In this document: in pieces, positions 1 through 7,681 of the stretch
How the letters are laid out: every line of letters starts with the position of its first letter
Position numbering within the stretch: position 1 is the stretch's first letter
DNA from: an uncultured Mycoplasmatota bacterium
Lineage (GTDB): Bacteria > Bacillota_I > Bacilli_A > RF39 > UBA660
Length of the DNA stretch: 8,729 nt
Reading direction: 5' to 3'
Assembly: GCA_947384645.1 (NCBI GenBank)
Contig: CANDHX010000046.1
Coordinates: 1 to 8,729, forward strand
The notes under the pieces: generated by a model
Told to the model about the DNA's origin: nothing
The model's input: the letters and a program-made list of their open reading frames with translations, nothing else
Database searches by the model: none
Made by a program: the position numbers and the translations under genes

Positions 1-70
1 TATATATTAAAATTGATGCTTGTGATTTCTCGCCAACACCATTTATTATAGAACCTTTTATTTTTCTCAT
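1..70 (-). CDS. Possible 5' end of an unidentified gene (partial)
   Basis: Reading leftward from an ATG at 70, the frame stays open to the window edge (23 codons). The peptide begins MRKIKGSIINGVGEK and continues SQASILIY: a short basic start followed by an increasingly hydrophobic stretch, as in the N-terminus of a membrane protein. An in-frame ATG at 88 would add MFQRLL but lies directly after the terminator U-run. No convincing Shine-Dalgarno sequence precedes either start, unlike the other genes here, and the terminator of the upstream gene ends only about 20 bases away, so a promoter would have to lie very close. A flippase or permease is conceivable, but 23 residues cannot show it. It may also be a chance open frame. 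Confidence 0.35.
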   Translation of the reverse strand, partial: MRKIKGSIINGVGEKSQASILIY

Positions 71-89
71 CAAAAGTCTTTGAAACATC

Positions 90-127
90 AAAAAAACTGT
101 GAAATTTTAATTTTTTTCACAGTTTTT
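90..127 (-). terminator. Rho-independent terminator after the 706-residue gene
   Basis: Positions 92-104 pair perfectly with 115-127 (13 bp, with an ACTGTGAAA core) around a 10-base A/T loop. On the minus strand the right arm runs into seven T residues (positions 96 to 90). It lies four bases past the TAA stop of the 706-residue gene and closes the apparent operon. Because the stem also has A/T runs on the other side it could act in both directions, but no plus-strand gene reaches it. Confidence 0.9.
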
Positions 128-130
128 AAA

Positions 131-2251
131 TTATTGACCTTCTATTACAAATTCAGCACTTTTATTTGCGTCTTCTATTAAATCTTCATTTTTAATATTA
201 GGCATATCGTCTGAACCGGCACCAACTGTTTCTTCTTTGACGTCTTCTATAACATCTTTTTTAGAATCATCTGGTTCCGTTGTAACTGGCATTTGATTTT
301 TTAATGGGTCTTCTATAACTTCCTTTATCTCGGATGAGCTATCTTCTATTTTTTCTTGAGTTTCTGTTTCTTTTTCTACTACCGGTTCATCCACAGTCGG
401 TGTATCTTCTATTGTAGGTTCATCATCTGGTACTGGATCACTTGTAGGTAAGATGTTAATAAGTATTTTAGCATCAGAAACCTTTTGAGTAAAGTTATTC
501 ATAGTTAGTGTAATATCACTTTCATCAATAGTAGTAAATTCACCAATTACTTTTCTTGCATCTTCTGCTGTATATTTAGCAATTAGTTCTTGTTTGACTC
601 TATTTTGATAGTCTTGTGTTGTTTCACCTGCTAATCTATTGATGTTGACATTTGGATAATTAATCGTAAGTGTATTTGATGTTCTATCTACTTTTGAAAT
701 CGATACTTCATTATAGTGTCTTACGACATCTGTTTCTACACCATTTACTAATGATTTTACAGTTTTAGTTAAAGGCGTTACTTCTATTAATATAGCATTT
801 CCGTCTTTATCTGGTCTAGCGAAGTATACAGTTTTATCTAAATTGTCATTTAAGACTGCATCATAAATCATATTAGGATTATCTTGAGTACTATCTCTTA
901 ATATTTCATTTAATAAATCCTGAGATATGATAGCATTATCACCATAGACATGGTTCATTGCATATTTAAAGTATCCTTTGCGATATTCTAAATCGTCATA
1001 ATCCTCTTCTGCAAAATTAGGATTTGAGAAAACTTGTATTCTTCTTTTTGTACTAAGCCCTGGAGCTATTTTTTCTTTTAATAATTCAGACATACCAATT
1101 TCGTCTTCTTCATACATAAGTAATCCATCTATAGGATATTTATAAGTATCAGTTGCTTTATCATACCCTTTTGTAAAAGATAGAAGGCTTGTATTAGATT
1201 TAATATAGTTAACTATCATGTAGATTTCATCATAATTTACTATGCCGTTCTTTTTACAATAGTATTCTTCTAAATAGTAAATAAATGCTTCGTTGATATC
1301 CTGCTCTGTTTTACCAGTAGTATAGAAAGTACCTACTACAGCTATTTCATTTCTTACATAGGTTTTAGCATATCCTGCAAAATTGTCAGTAGCAGTATAA
1401 TAATATTTGCCATCTTCTGTCTTTTCTAAATTTAATCCCTTTAAGGCATTTTCTTTTTTGATATCTTCATCAGAAATGCTGTTAATATAATCCTTTATGA
1501 AATTGCTGTAATTTCCTAAATCCTCGCTGTTATTTTTGATTAGCTCACTTATTAAAGCATCTCTAAAATCTTTATAATCTCCTAAATTATTTTCATCAAT
1601 CACTACAGTTCCTTCTGGAATATCTGGTGGTGTAGGGGGATCGGGCTCTTCTTTATTTAAAGGCTCATAATATTTATCATAATAGAATTCTTTTAAAGAG
1701 AATGGAGTTTCATCATTTATCTGTTCTTTGACATTCACTTTAAGATTGAGTTTATATTTTCCTTCATCATCTTTTGACAACACCGAATTGTTTTCTGGAT
1801 CTTTTAAATCGCATTTGATGACTAAGCTACCACTGGCATTTTCATCGATCGGTTTATCTTTAGTAGGTTTTAAAACTAAGGCGTTGTTTTCAAATGGTCC
1901 ACTCAAAGTCTTAAGTATACTACAATGATTATCTTCGATGTCAAAAGTATATTTTTCCGTATCTTTTGTTACATCGCTCCCCGTTTTTGAGCTTAAAGTT
2001 CTATATAAATTTAGGCGTAGGTAAGCATTTTCTTCTGTCGATATATATTTATCTTGCACTGTCGTAAGTAAATAAAGACTTTCTCTATTCAATTTAGACA
2101 ATGTATATATATTGGCATTATATTCTATTGGCTTTTCTGATTCTTCCCAATATTTAGAATTAGTTGTAGGGCAAGTGGTTAAACTGAGTGTCCCTAGAAC
2201 TAATAAAGTGTACATTAAAGTATCGATTACTTTCGTATTAACTTTTTTCAT
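131..2251 (-). CDS. Secreted/surface protein of unknown fold with an acidic IED-repeat tail; probable SipW substrate
   Basis: A 706-residue protein I do not recognise as a family. Seen: a basic start (MKKVNTK), a hydrophobic segment at about 9-25, then TNSKYWEES (about 30-38), which resembles the T-x-S/A-K/W-Y cleavage region of SipW-type signal peptides and matches TYSKYISS in the gene just upstream. Cys27 (LTTC) is a poor lipobox because Thr sits at -1. A beta-rich region follows (about 40-190), then a proline-rich linker (about 203-212), a mixed alpha/beta region (about 215-600) without recognisable catalytic motifs, and an acidic tail (601-706; 34 Asp/Glu against 9 Lys) with repeated Ile-Glu-Asp. 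No C-terminal membrane segment or LPxTG motif is visible. Start: ATG at 2251, preceded by AAGG five bases upstream and a G-rich AAAGGGGG at 2262-2269 that abuts the previous stop (18-base gap). It is the last gene of the operon. A role as an outer or terminal component of an extracellular assembly is inference. Confidence 0.8.
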   Translation of the reverse strand: MKKVNTKVIDTLMYTLLVLGTLSLTTCPTTNSKYWEESEKPIEYNANIYTLSKLNRESLYLLTTVQDKYISTEENAYLRLNLYRTLSSKTGSDVTKDTEKYTFDIEDNHCSILKTLSGPFENNALVLKPTKDKPIDENASGSLVIKCDLKDPENNSVLSKDDEGKYKLNLKVNVKEQINDETPFSLKEFYYDKYYEPLNKEEPDPPTPPDIPEGTVVIDENNLGDYKDFRDALISELIKNNSEDLGNYSNFIKDYINSISDEDIKKENALKGLNLEKTEDGKYYYTATDNFAGYAKTYVRNEIAVVGTFYTTGKTEQDINEAFIYYLEEYYCKKNGIVNYDEIYMIVNYIKSNTSLLSFTKGYDKATDTYKYPIDGLLMYEEDEIGMSELLKEKIAPGLSTKRRIQVFSNPNFAEEDYDDLEYRKGYFKYAMNHVYGDNAIISQDLLNEILRDSTQDNPNMIYDAVLNDNLDKTVYFARPDKDGNAILIEVTPLTKTVKSLVNGVETDVVRHYNEVSISKVDRTSNTLTINYPNVNINRLAGETTQDYQNRVKQELIAKYTAEDARKVIGEFTTIDESDITLTMNNFTQKVSDAKILINILPTSDPVPDDEPTIEDTPTVDEPVVEKETETQEKIEDSSSEIKEVIEDPLKNQMPVTTEPDDSKKDVIEDVKEETVGAGSDDMPNIKNEDLIEDANKSAEFVIEGQ
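171..412 (-). repeat. Ile-Glu-Asp repeats in the acidic C-terminal tail
   Basis: The octamer TCTTCTAT (minus strand ATAGAAGA, coding for Ile-Glu-Asp) occurs at 171-178, 243-250, 309-316, 342-349 and 405-412. A degenerate copy at 137-144 gives the terminal VIEGQ. Protein contexts are TIEDTP, KIEDSS, VIEDPL, VIEDVK and LIEDAN. Spacing is irregular, so this is a short-motif low-complexity tail rather than a tandem array. Function unknown. Confidence 0.65.
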
Positions 2252-2269
2252 TTCAACCTTGCCCCCTTT

Positions 2270-2920
2270 CTAATTAGTTATCTGCACTGCAGAATAGCTT
2301 AGTTGAACGACTGTTTTATCTAGTGTGATTTCTTCAGATCCCGAATAATCATAAAATTCATTATCTGTACCCTTATTGACTAGATATTCACTATAATCAT
2401 ATTCGACTACGACTCTAAATTTATACTTTTTCTTTGTAGGATCTATCTCTTTACCTAGTTGGATAGCAGCTGTGTTAGACACATCTTTCTTTGCATCTAC
2501 ATAACCATTTCCTATCTTTATTTCATCTTCATCGTTTATATAAATAGGAATAAATTTATCTTCATCTGCTACTCCATCTATATATTCTGAAGAAGAAATG
2601 CTTTTGATTTTAAATTTGTCTTTTGGTAAAAAACTCAATATGACATAAGTTTTAACTTCAAATTCTTCGTCTACGTCAAAGTCGTATTCGATTTCATTCA
2701 TCGGACGATAGTTACCGAGTAAACAAACTTCACTAACACATCCTTCTGGGGTTAACTTCATTTCAAATTTTGTACCTCTTGTTTCATCATTACCCCCAAG
2801 ACTTGAAATGTACTTAGAGTAGGTTATTACAGTAGTAAGAAGTCCCATAACTCCTACATACATAAATAACCATTTATACAGATTTGCTCTAAATTTCTTA
2901 CTATGTAATAATCCTTTCAT
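2270..2920 (-). CDS. Small probable SipW-dependent (TasA/camelysin-like) secreted protein
   Basis: A 216-residue protein. Seen: a long basic N-terminus (MKGLLHSKKFRANLYK), a hydrophobic segment at about 18-33, then TYSKYISS at 33-40, which fits the SipW-type signal peptide pattern. After a short Cys pair (Cys61 and Cys66) the chain is mainly beta-strand-like and acidic, and it ends in VQLSYSAVQITN. That ending matches the strand-plus-Ala-x-Gln closure typical of SipW substrates and resembles the end of the partial gene at 8604-8729 (VTISATQVV). Size is in the range of TasA/camelysin-type subunits. I see no metalloprotease motif. Start: ATG at 2920 with AAGGTG seven bases upstream, beginning inside the TAA stop of the signal peptidase gene (11-base gap), so coupled translation is likely. 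As the neighbour of a SipW-type peptidase it is probably its substrate and possibly a fibre subunit (inference). Confidence 0.75.
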   Translation of the reverse strand: MKGLLHSKKFRANLYKWLFMYVGVMGLLTTVITYSKYISSLGGNDETRGTKFEMKLTPEGCVSEVCLLGNYRPMNEIEYDFDVDEEFEVKTYVILSFLPKDKFKIKSISSSEYIDGVADEDKFIPIYINDEDEIKIGNGYVDAKKDVSNTAAIQLGKEIDPTKKKYKFRVVVEYDYSEYLVNKGTDNEFYDYSGSEEITLDKTVVQLSYSAVQITN

Positions 2921-2931
2921 TTTATTTCACC

Positions 2932-4026
2932 TTACTTCTTTTTTGTCGGCGCCTTTTTTGTTTGAGTACTAGACTTTTTTGCCGTCTCCTTCTTTGGAGT
3001 GACCACTTTCTTAGTGGTAGAAGTCTTAGCATTTTTAGGCTTTTCGGTTACTGTTTTAACAGTAACTTTCGGTTTGGTATTTGTATTTTTCTTAGTTGTC
3101 GTTTTATTTTTAGCGTCTTGCTTATTAGAAGATGCTTTCTTAGTAACAGTAGATTTTGTCTTTTCGCTAACTGTTTTGACTGTTACTTTTTCTTTTGTTT
3201 TTGGCTTCTCCTCAACAGTTTTGACCGTTACTTTAGCCTTTGTATTCGCTTTTTTTTCTACAGCCTTTTTAGGCGAAGATGCCTTTTTCTTGGCCGTTGG
3301 ATTTGTAACTGTATTTTTTGATGTTTTCTTTTTTGGTTCTTCATTTTTTACTTTTGTTGTCGACTTTTTGTTTTTAGTCGTATTAGAAGATGCAGTATTC
3401 TTCTTTTTGGTATTGCTCGCATTTTTGCGTGGAGTTGAAGATGTCTTCACTTCGAGTTCATTTTTAGCTTTAGCACTTTGATAAGCTAAGAATTCTTCAT
3501 ATTCTTTTTCTTTTTCATCGAGTATTGGATTGCCGTCTTTATCTGTGCTAAGTAGTATACAAACGAGTACTCCGATTACGAGAATTAATATCAATGTTAC
3601 AGGGCTTTTAAAGGACGATAGAATTCTACCTGCTTTAGGTATTCTTCCAACATAACATCCAATAATTTTTTCACTTTCAATTTTGTTTTTATCTTTTGTA
3701 TTGTTGTTATCTCCCTTTGTCGTAAATAATCCATTTTCATCTACATCAATAATTCTATGAGTAGTAAATGTTCCTTCTGAATCGTAAAATGTTACGATAT
3801 CATCGAGTCCATATTCATAGTTATCAGTATCTATTATTATCATATCTCCGACGTGAATAACAGGTTCCATTGAACCGGATACTACTTCAAGTATGCCATA
3901 TCCACCAACTGTAGCAATATCACTTTTCAATATTTTCAAACTTATAAAATTGTAAATATTATAAGTGAGCACTAGTATTAGTAAAATCGTACCTATTGTA
4001 AATACTGTTTTTTTAACAATCTTCAT
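2932..4026 (-). CDS. sipW: SipW/ER-type signal peptidase I with a long Lys-rich C-terminal tail
   Basis: A membrane serine protease that removes signal peptides on the outer face of the membrane. Seen: N-terminal membrane segment (about 7-29), GILEVVSGSMEP with catalytic Ser52, TTHRI with His90 in the place where bacterial P-type enzymes have the general-base Lys (the mark of the archaeal/ER/SipW group), GDNN (105-108) supplying the conserved Asp, a closing GRIPKAGR (127-134), and a second membrane segment (about 142-160). Family members usually stop near 180-190 residues. This one is 364 long: residues 191-364 are a low-complexity Lys/Thr/Ser/Ala tail with 55 Lys in 174 residues and three copies of KVTVKTVxEK. 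With two membrane spans the tail is predicted to be cytoplasmic. Start: ATG at 4026 with AGAGG eight bases upstream, 25 bases after the giant gene. The likely clients are the neighbouring secreted proteins. Gene identity is firm; client assignment is inference. Confidence 0.93.
   Translation of the reverse strand: MKIVKKTVFTIGTILLILVLTYNIYNFISLKILKSDIATVGGYGILEVVSGSMEPVIHVGDMIIIDTDNYEYGLDDIVTFYDSEGTFTTHRIIDVDENGLFTTKGDNNNTKDKNKIESEKIIGCYVGRIPKAGRILSSFKSPVTLILILVIGVLVCILLSTDKDGNPILDEKEKEYEEFLAYQSAKAKNELEVKTSSTPRKNASNTKKKNTASSNTTKNKKSTTKVKNEEPKKKTSKNTVTNPTAKKKASSPKKAVEKKANTKAKVTVKTVEEKPKTKEKVTVKTVSEKTKSTVTKKASSNKQDAKNKTTTKKNTNTKPKVTVKTVTEKPKNAKTSTTKKVVTPKKETAKKSSTQTKKAPTKKK
3034..3234 (-). repeat. 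Three KVTVKTVxEK motifs in the signal peptidase tail
   Basis: The motif KVTVKTV-x-EK-x-K occurs at residues 265-276, 280-291 and 320-331 (bases 3199-3234, 3154-3189 and 3034-3069). The intervals are 15 and 40 residues, filled with Lys/Thr/Ser/Ala/Asn. The nucleotide copies differ at third codon positions, so the peptide appears conserved rather than freshly duplicated. Function unknown; the composition recalls histone-H1-like tails. Confidence 0.75.
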
Positions 4027-4051
4027 TACTCTAACCTCTTTTTATATCTTT

Positions 4052-6121
4052 TTATTCTGTTTTAGCAGTTTCGCATCCACCAATGACATCATAGTGGATT
4101 CCTACACTTAAAGCGTATAATAATTTATCTTTTTCTAATTCAGCTGCCATATTACCTATTTTTGTATCTAATACATCTGTATGGCCATCCTCATAATCTA
4201 CCCATTTCCAATGTAGAGTTATTTCAGTCCAACTCTTATCTCTATCGATAGATTCTGGTAAAAGAGTGATCTTTTTGCTTTCTTCAAAATTTATTTTGAC
4301 TGTTTTATCACTTGCTGGCCAAGTTTGGAATGAACCATTATATGAATTTAAAATATCATATTTTCCGTTTTGTCCCATATGGAATTCTCCTAGATTGTCT
4401 TTTATTATATATCCCATATTTAGACATCCCAAATAAGTTCCATCATCGTTTTTAATACAAACCGTTTTATCTTCTCTTAAAGTCATACCAGTAAGAACTA
4501 TTGTATCCTTACTTTTATTGTTTATTTCCATCGTGTACTCTCCATGAGCACCAGGATAAATGACATTTTTTTCATTATACTTTTCATAGTATTCTTCATT
4601 TTTGAATAAAGGAATGTCTACTACTCCAAGTACTCTTTCTTCAGGATCTACTGGAGTGGCTTCGCTTTTGTATATCGCATATAGCGTTATATTCTTATTT
4701 GTCTTTATGATGTTATTAGGTTCTTCATAAGTATATGCAAAAGGTCCTTCTGCACTTGTATTTGAGTTTTCACTAAATCCAGCAAATTTATATGATACAC
4801 ATTTGTCGGTTTCGCTAACCTTATAAGGTACATCATACTTCGTCAAGTCTATTTCATCATTTGCCGTAACTTTAAATTCGTATTCTGTTGTGCCCATGTT
4901 GAATATTCCACCATTAGCATCTAGCTTAATAATAAACATTTCTTGAACATTTATTTTTATCGCATCGATACCATTCGGGAAAGTAAGTTCTTTACCAAAA
5001 GCTATACTTCCTTTAGCACTTATAGTTGCTGGATTATCTAGAGATGTTGGACCTAAAGTCTCTACCTTAATTGCTAGATTTGTAGGACCAGAAGTTTCGC
5101 TACTATAACTGATTTTAATAGGTCCAGTGGCTGTTAGTACAACGCAATTATCGCCTGTACATAAAGTTAGGTTTTTGCCATCTGCACTTTCAGTTACTTT
5201 TAACTCTCCAACTAAGACATCGGTTCTTAAAATTATTTTTTGACTGTTATCTTTATCTGTCTTATCATAGCTCATATTATATACATAACTATCTGAAGTT
5301 ATATAATGCTTAGTTGAAGTAAACGTTACCTCAGTCGAAGCTAATGAATCTTTATAGTTTTTGATTCCTAAAGTAATATTTGCTCGTGTTCCAGAAACAA
5401 CCTCTGTAGGATTCATATTTAATACGATTTCGCCTAAATTTATTAGTTCAGCACTTGAGACACCTTTTGGAAGGCCTGATACTATAATAGTATTTAAATC
5501 ATAATTGGTAACTTCTTCATTGTCGTCTTTAACTTTATATTTTAAAGTACAAGTACCTTTTTCAATATCACATGTATAAGAATTTTTTTCAAATTCTATA
5601 GTACGTTTTGGTTTAATAATATTAACGGTATATGAATTAGATACTCCATTTTTAGAAGTGACTATAATAGTTACAGTGTTTGTTCCCTCTGATAACTCTA
5701 ATTTATCTAAAGAATCTACTTGAATTTCAGAACCATCCGCTTTTTTGTATTTGTATTCAATACTAGCGGCGTCTTTATTCTTAATAGCTTCAAGACTAAT
5801 ATCTTTTTCATTGTAAGGAACTCTTAAATCATATTTATTTGTGCCTTTATTAAAATCTGGATTTAAAAGATACTTATCATCTTTTACTTTTAAGCTATCT
5901 AAGAAATTATTATCTTTTTCATCTACGTCATTCGTTTTATTTATTGTTACTTTATAATCTTGCCAATAATTAGTATCTTCGGCAGTAACTCTTATTTTAA
6001 AGTCTACTGTTTCATTAGATTTAAGAGCTTCATTTAATTTTTGTTTTAAATCTTCTAATGATATCTGTTTATTATCATAGATGTATGATACGTTTGCTTT
6101 ATTGTGATGAGCTCTTGCCAC
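4052..6121 (-). CDS. C-terminal part of the giant cadherin-like/TasA-like surface protein, cut off by an in-frame stop
   Basis: This open frame is in the same reading frame as the gene ending at 6137 and is separated from it only by TAA plus five sense codons, so I read it as the second part of one gene. The nominal GTG start at 6121 has no Shine-Dalgarno sequence and falls inside a beta-sandwich repeat. Domains, counted from that GTG: second half of cadherin-like repeat 6 (1-62), complete repeat 7 (about 73-172), Ig-like beta region with a close Cys pair (Cys184/Cys191; about 173-275), beta region with CTGDNC (about 276-395), a Listeria-Bacteroides-type repeat (about 396-486: FIIKLDANGG, FAGFSENSNT, ITLYAIYKS), and a TasA/camelysin-like C-terminal domain (about 495-680: PGAHGEYTMEINNKS, then HWKWVDYEDG followed by DTKIGN). 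No wall anchor or C-terminal membrane segment is seen. If the stop is real, this part is probably untranslated or poorly translated. Confidence 0.75.
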   Translation of the reverse strand: MARAHHNKANVSYIYDNKQISLEDLKQKLNEALKSNETVDFKIRVTAEDTNYWQDYKVTINKTNDVDEKDNNFLDSLKVKDDKYLLNPDFNKGTNKYDLRVPYNEKDISLEAIKNKDAASIEYKYKKADGSEIQVDSLDKLELSEGTNTVTIIVTSKNGVSNSYTVNIIKPKRTIEFEKNSYTCDIEKGTCTLKYKVKDDNEEVTNYDLNTIIVSGLPKGVSSAELINLGEIVLNMNPTEVVSGTRANITLGIKNYKDSLASTEVTFTSTKHYITSDSYVYNMSYDKTDKDNSQKIILRTDVLVGELKVTESADGKNLTLCTGDNCVVLTATGPIKISYSSETSGPTNLAIKVETLGPTSLDNPATISAKGSIAFGKELTFPNGIDAIKINVQEMFIIKLDANGGIFNMGTTEYEFKVTANDEIDLTKYDVPYKVSETDKCVSYKFAGFSENSNTSAEGPFAYTYEEPNNIIKTNKNITLYAIYKSEATPVDPEERVLGVVDIPLFKNEEYYEKYNEKNVIYPGAHGEYTMEINNKSKDTIVLTGMTLREDKTVCIKNDDGTYLGCLNMGYIIKDNLGEFHMGQNGKYDILNSYNGSFQTWPASDKTVKINFEESKKITLLPESIDRDKSWTEITLHWKWVDYEDGHTDVLDTKIGNMAAELEKDKLLYALSVGIHYDVIGGCETAKTE
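4664..4936 (-). other. Listeria-Bacteroides (InlB B-type) repeat domain
   Basis: Residues about 396-486 of the downstream fragment show the signature of this family: a strand with LDANGG, a D-x-T-x-Y-x-V-P-Y segment, a central FAGFSENSNT (the usual position of F-x-G-W/F-S-x), and the closing strand ITLYAIYKS. The family is a small beta-grasp fold found on many Firmicutes surface proteins. Only one copy is present. Confidence 0.7.
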
Positions 6122-7681
6122 TATACTATTGATAATTTAATCAGCAGTTAAATCTTTCTTAAGTATACCTGTAATATTTTCTCCGTTTATGATTAAAGCA
6201 TCAAGTGAAGTATCTTTTGATAATTCTGGCTCTTCTGTATCTTCTTCTTTAATAATCGTTACTGTATATGGTGCTTTAGTTACACCATCTTCGGCAGTGA
6301 CTAAAATAGAAACGACATTTGCACCAGGTTTTAGATCAACCTTAAGATTCGAAACATCTTTATATTCTTTTCCGTTAAAATAATAAGTTACAGTTGCATT
6401 TGAATCAGTTGGTGTAGCAATCAAATCGATGCTATTTTTATCTTTATTGACGGTTGTAGTCATCGAATTTATAATCGATTTTCCGTCAACAGTAACATCC
6501 TTTAATGAAGCATCATGAGATTTATCTGAATTTCTAACTATTGTTACAGTATAATTTCTTTTTGTGCCATCGGTACCTATTACAGTTATAACAACTGTGT
6601 TATTTCCAAAATCTAATGGTAAATCCATTAAATTTGGTCTAGTATGTCCATTATAAGTATATGAAATACCTTTAGAGTTTGAATTAGGAGTTGCTAATAA
6701 ACTGATTTTTTCTTGTTTAGAATCTACATTAATCGTATATCCTAAAGTGTTTTCATTAAAAATAGGTACTAGCTTAGCCTCGCTATTTATAACTTCTAAT
6801 TTCATAAGTGAATTGCTTTTGTCGTCTAACCCTTTATTAATTGTTACCGTATATACACTCTTAGTTATTCCATCTTTTGCAGTAACAGTTATGATAACAG
6901 TATTATCTCCTGTTTTCAAATCTAATTTACTCAAATCATCTACTGTTTGTCCATTGAATGTATAAGAAATTGTCGCATCTTTACTACTCGGTATAGCAGT
7001 CATTGAAATACTATCTATAGTAGTGTCAACGCCTATCGTATAGTTATTTTTATATGGATTAAACTCTATTTTGCCTAAAGAGTCTGTTAAACTTTCCAAT
7101 AAGCTATTTCTGTCTACTTCATTTGGCTCTTTATTAACAGTTACATTATAAGTTCTTATTGACCCATCTTCTGCAGTGACAGTAATTGTTATATGGTTTG
7201 GTCCATCTCTTAAAATTAAATTGTCTAAAGATGTGACAGGCTTTCCATTAAACGTATAACTAAGTGTTGAGTTTTTATCATTAGGTATGGCATCTAATCC
7301 GAAAGTACCTACATTTTTATCTAAATTAACTGTATATGAAAGTTGATTTTTATCAAATTTAGGTTCTAATTTTCCTTCACTTGGAGTTAAACTTTTCAAA
7401 TATACATCATTCGACTTAGTCTTATTGATGATTACTTTATATACTCTTTTGCTTCCATTTTCGGCAGTAACTGTAATTGTAACGATGTTATCTCCTAATT
7501 TTAATTCTAGATTTTTGAGATCTTTGACAGTCTTGCCATTAAATGTATAAGTAACTTTAGCTTTTTTACTTTCTGGAATAGCTTTAATAGTGACTTTATC
7601 TCTCCATTTAACACCTATTCTATATTCAAGTGTATCAGGATCGAAGTGAAAGTCTGTCCAAGCCATAGACAATTCTTTTAG
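5606..7681 (-). repeat. Array of seven cadherin-like beta-sandwich repeats
   Basis: Seven repeats of about 90 residues lie at approximately 7421-7681, 7130-7408, 6833-7108, 6536-6808, 6248-6514, 5936-6211 and 5606-5905. The consensus core is a YTFNG-type strand, then xxLxxLxLxxG-N-T-V, the strand ITVTAEDG and the closing YTVTINK. This matches the cadherin-like beta-sandwich family (Pfam PF12733 from memory) of bacterial surface proteins. Repeats 2 and 3 are close to the consensus; 4, 6 and 7 are more divergent. Repeat 6 contains the in-frame TAA. The copies differ clearly at DNA level, so they are old duplications. Confidence 0.85.
6137..6139 (-). other. In-frame TAA stop inside cadherin-like repeat 6
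   Basis: The frame reads Gly-Ile-Leu-Lys-Lys-Asp-Leu-Thr-Ala-Asp, TAA, Ile-Ile-Asn-Ser-Ile-Val-Ala-Arg-Ala-His. Aligned without any gap to repeat 5 over 48 columns, the TAA falls opposite a Lys (NKDKNSIDL), and repeat 2 also has Lys there (LDKNV). One A-to-T change in an AAA codon would produce it. No frameshift is needed to restore the whole protein. Confidence 0.85.

Noticed and set aside
1728..1928. Plus-strand open frame of 66 codons
   Set aside because: Lies wholly inside the 706-residue gene, with no ribosome binding site and no recognisable protein features.
2962..3481. Two overlapping plus-strand open frames rich in Phe, Leu and Val
   Set aside because: They are the complement of the Lys/Thr-rich tail of the signal peptidase: AAA/AAG repeats read backwards give TTT/CTT and an artificially stop-free hydrophobic frame.
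6119..6121. GTG as a genuine independent start for the downstream 689-codon frame
   Set aside because: No Shine-Dalgarno sequence upstream, and it would begin in the middle of a beta-sandwich repeat whose first half is encoded just before the TAA.
6137..6139. Stop codon reassignment as the explanation for the in-frame TAA
   Set aside because: TAA closes several other genes here (at 131, 2932, 4052 and 8604), so TAA is a normal stop in this organism.
6189..6965. Two short plus-strand open frames within the repeat region
   Set aside because: Antisense shadows of cadherin-like repeats; they resemble each other only because the repeats do.
5606..7681. Possible CRISPR or recent tandem DNA repeat
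   Set aside because: The periodicity is at protein level (about 90 residues, divergent DNA). There are no identical short repeats with spacers.
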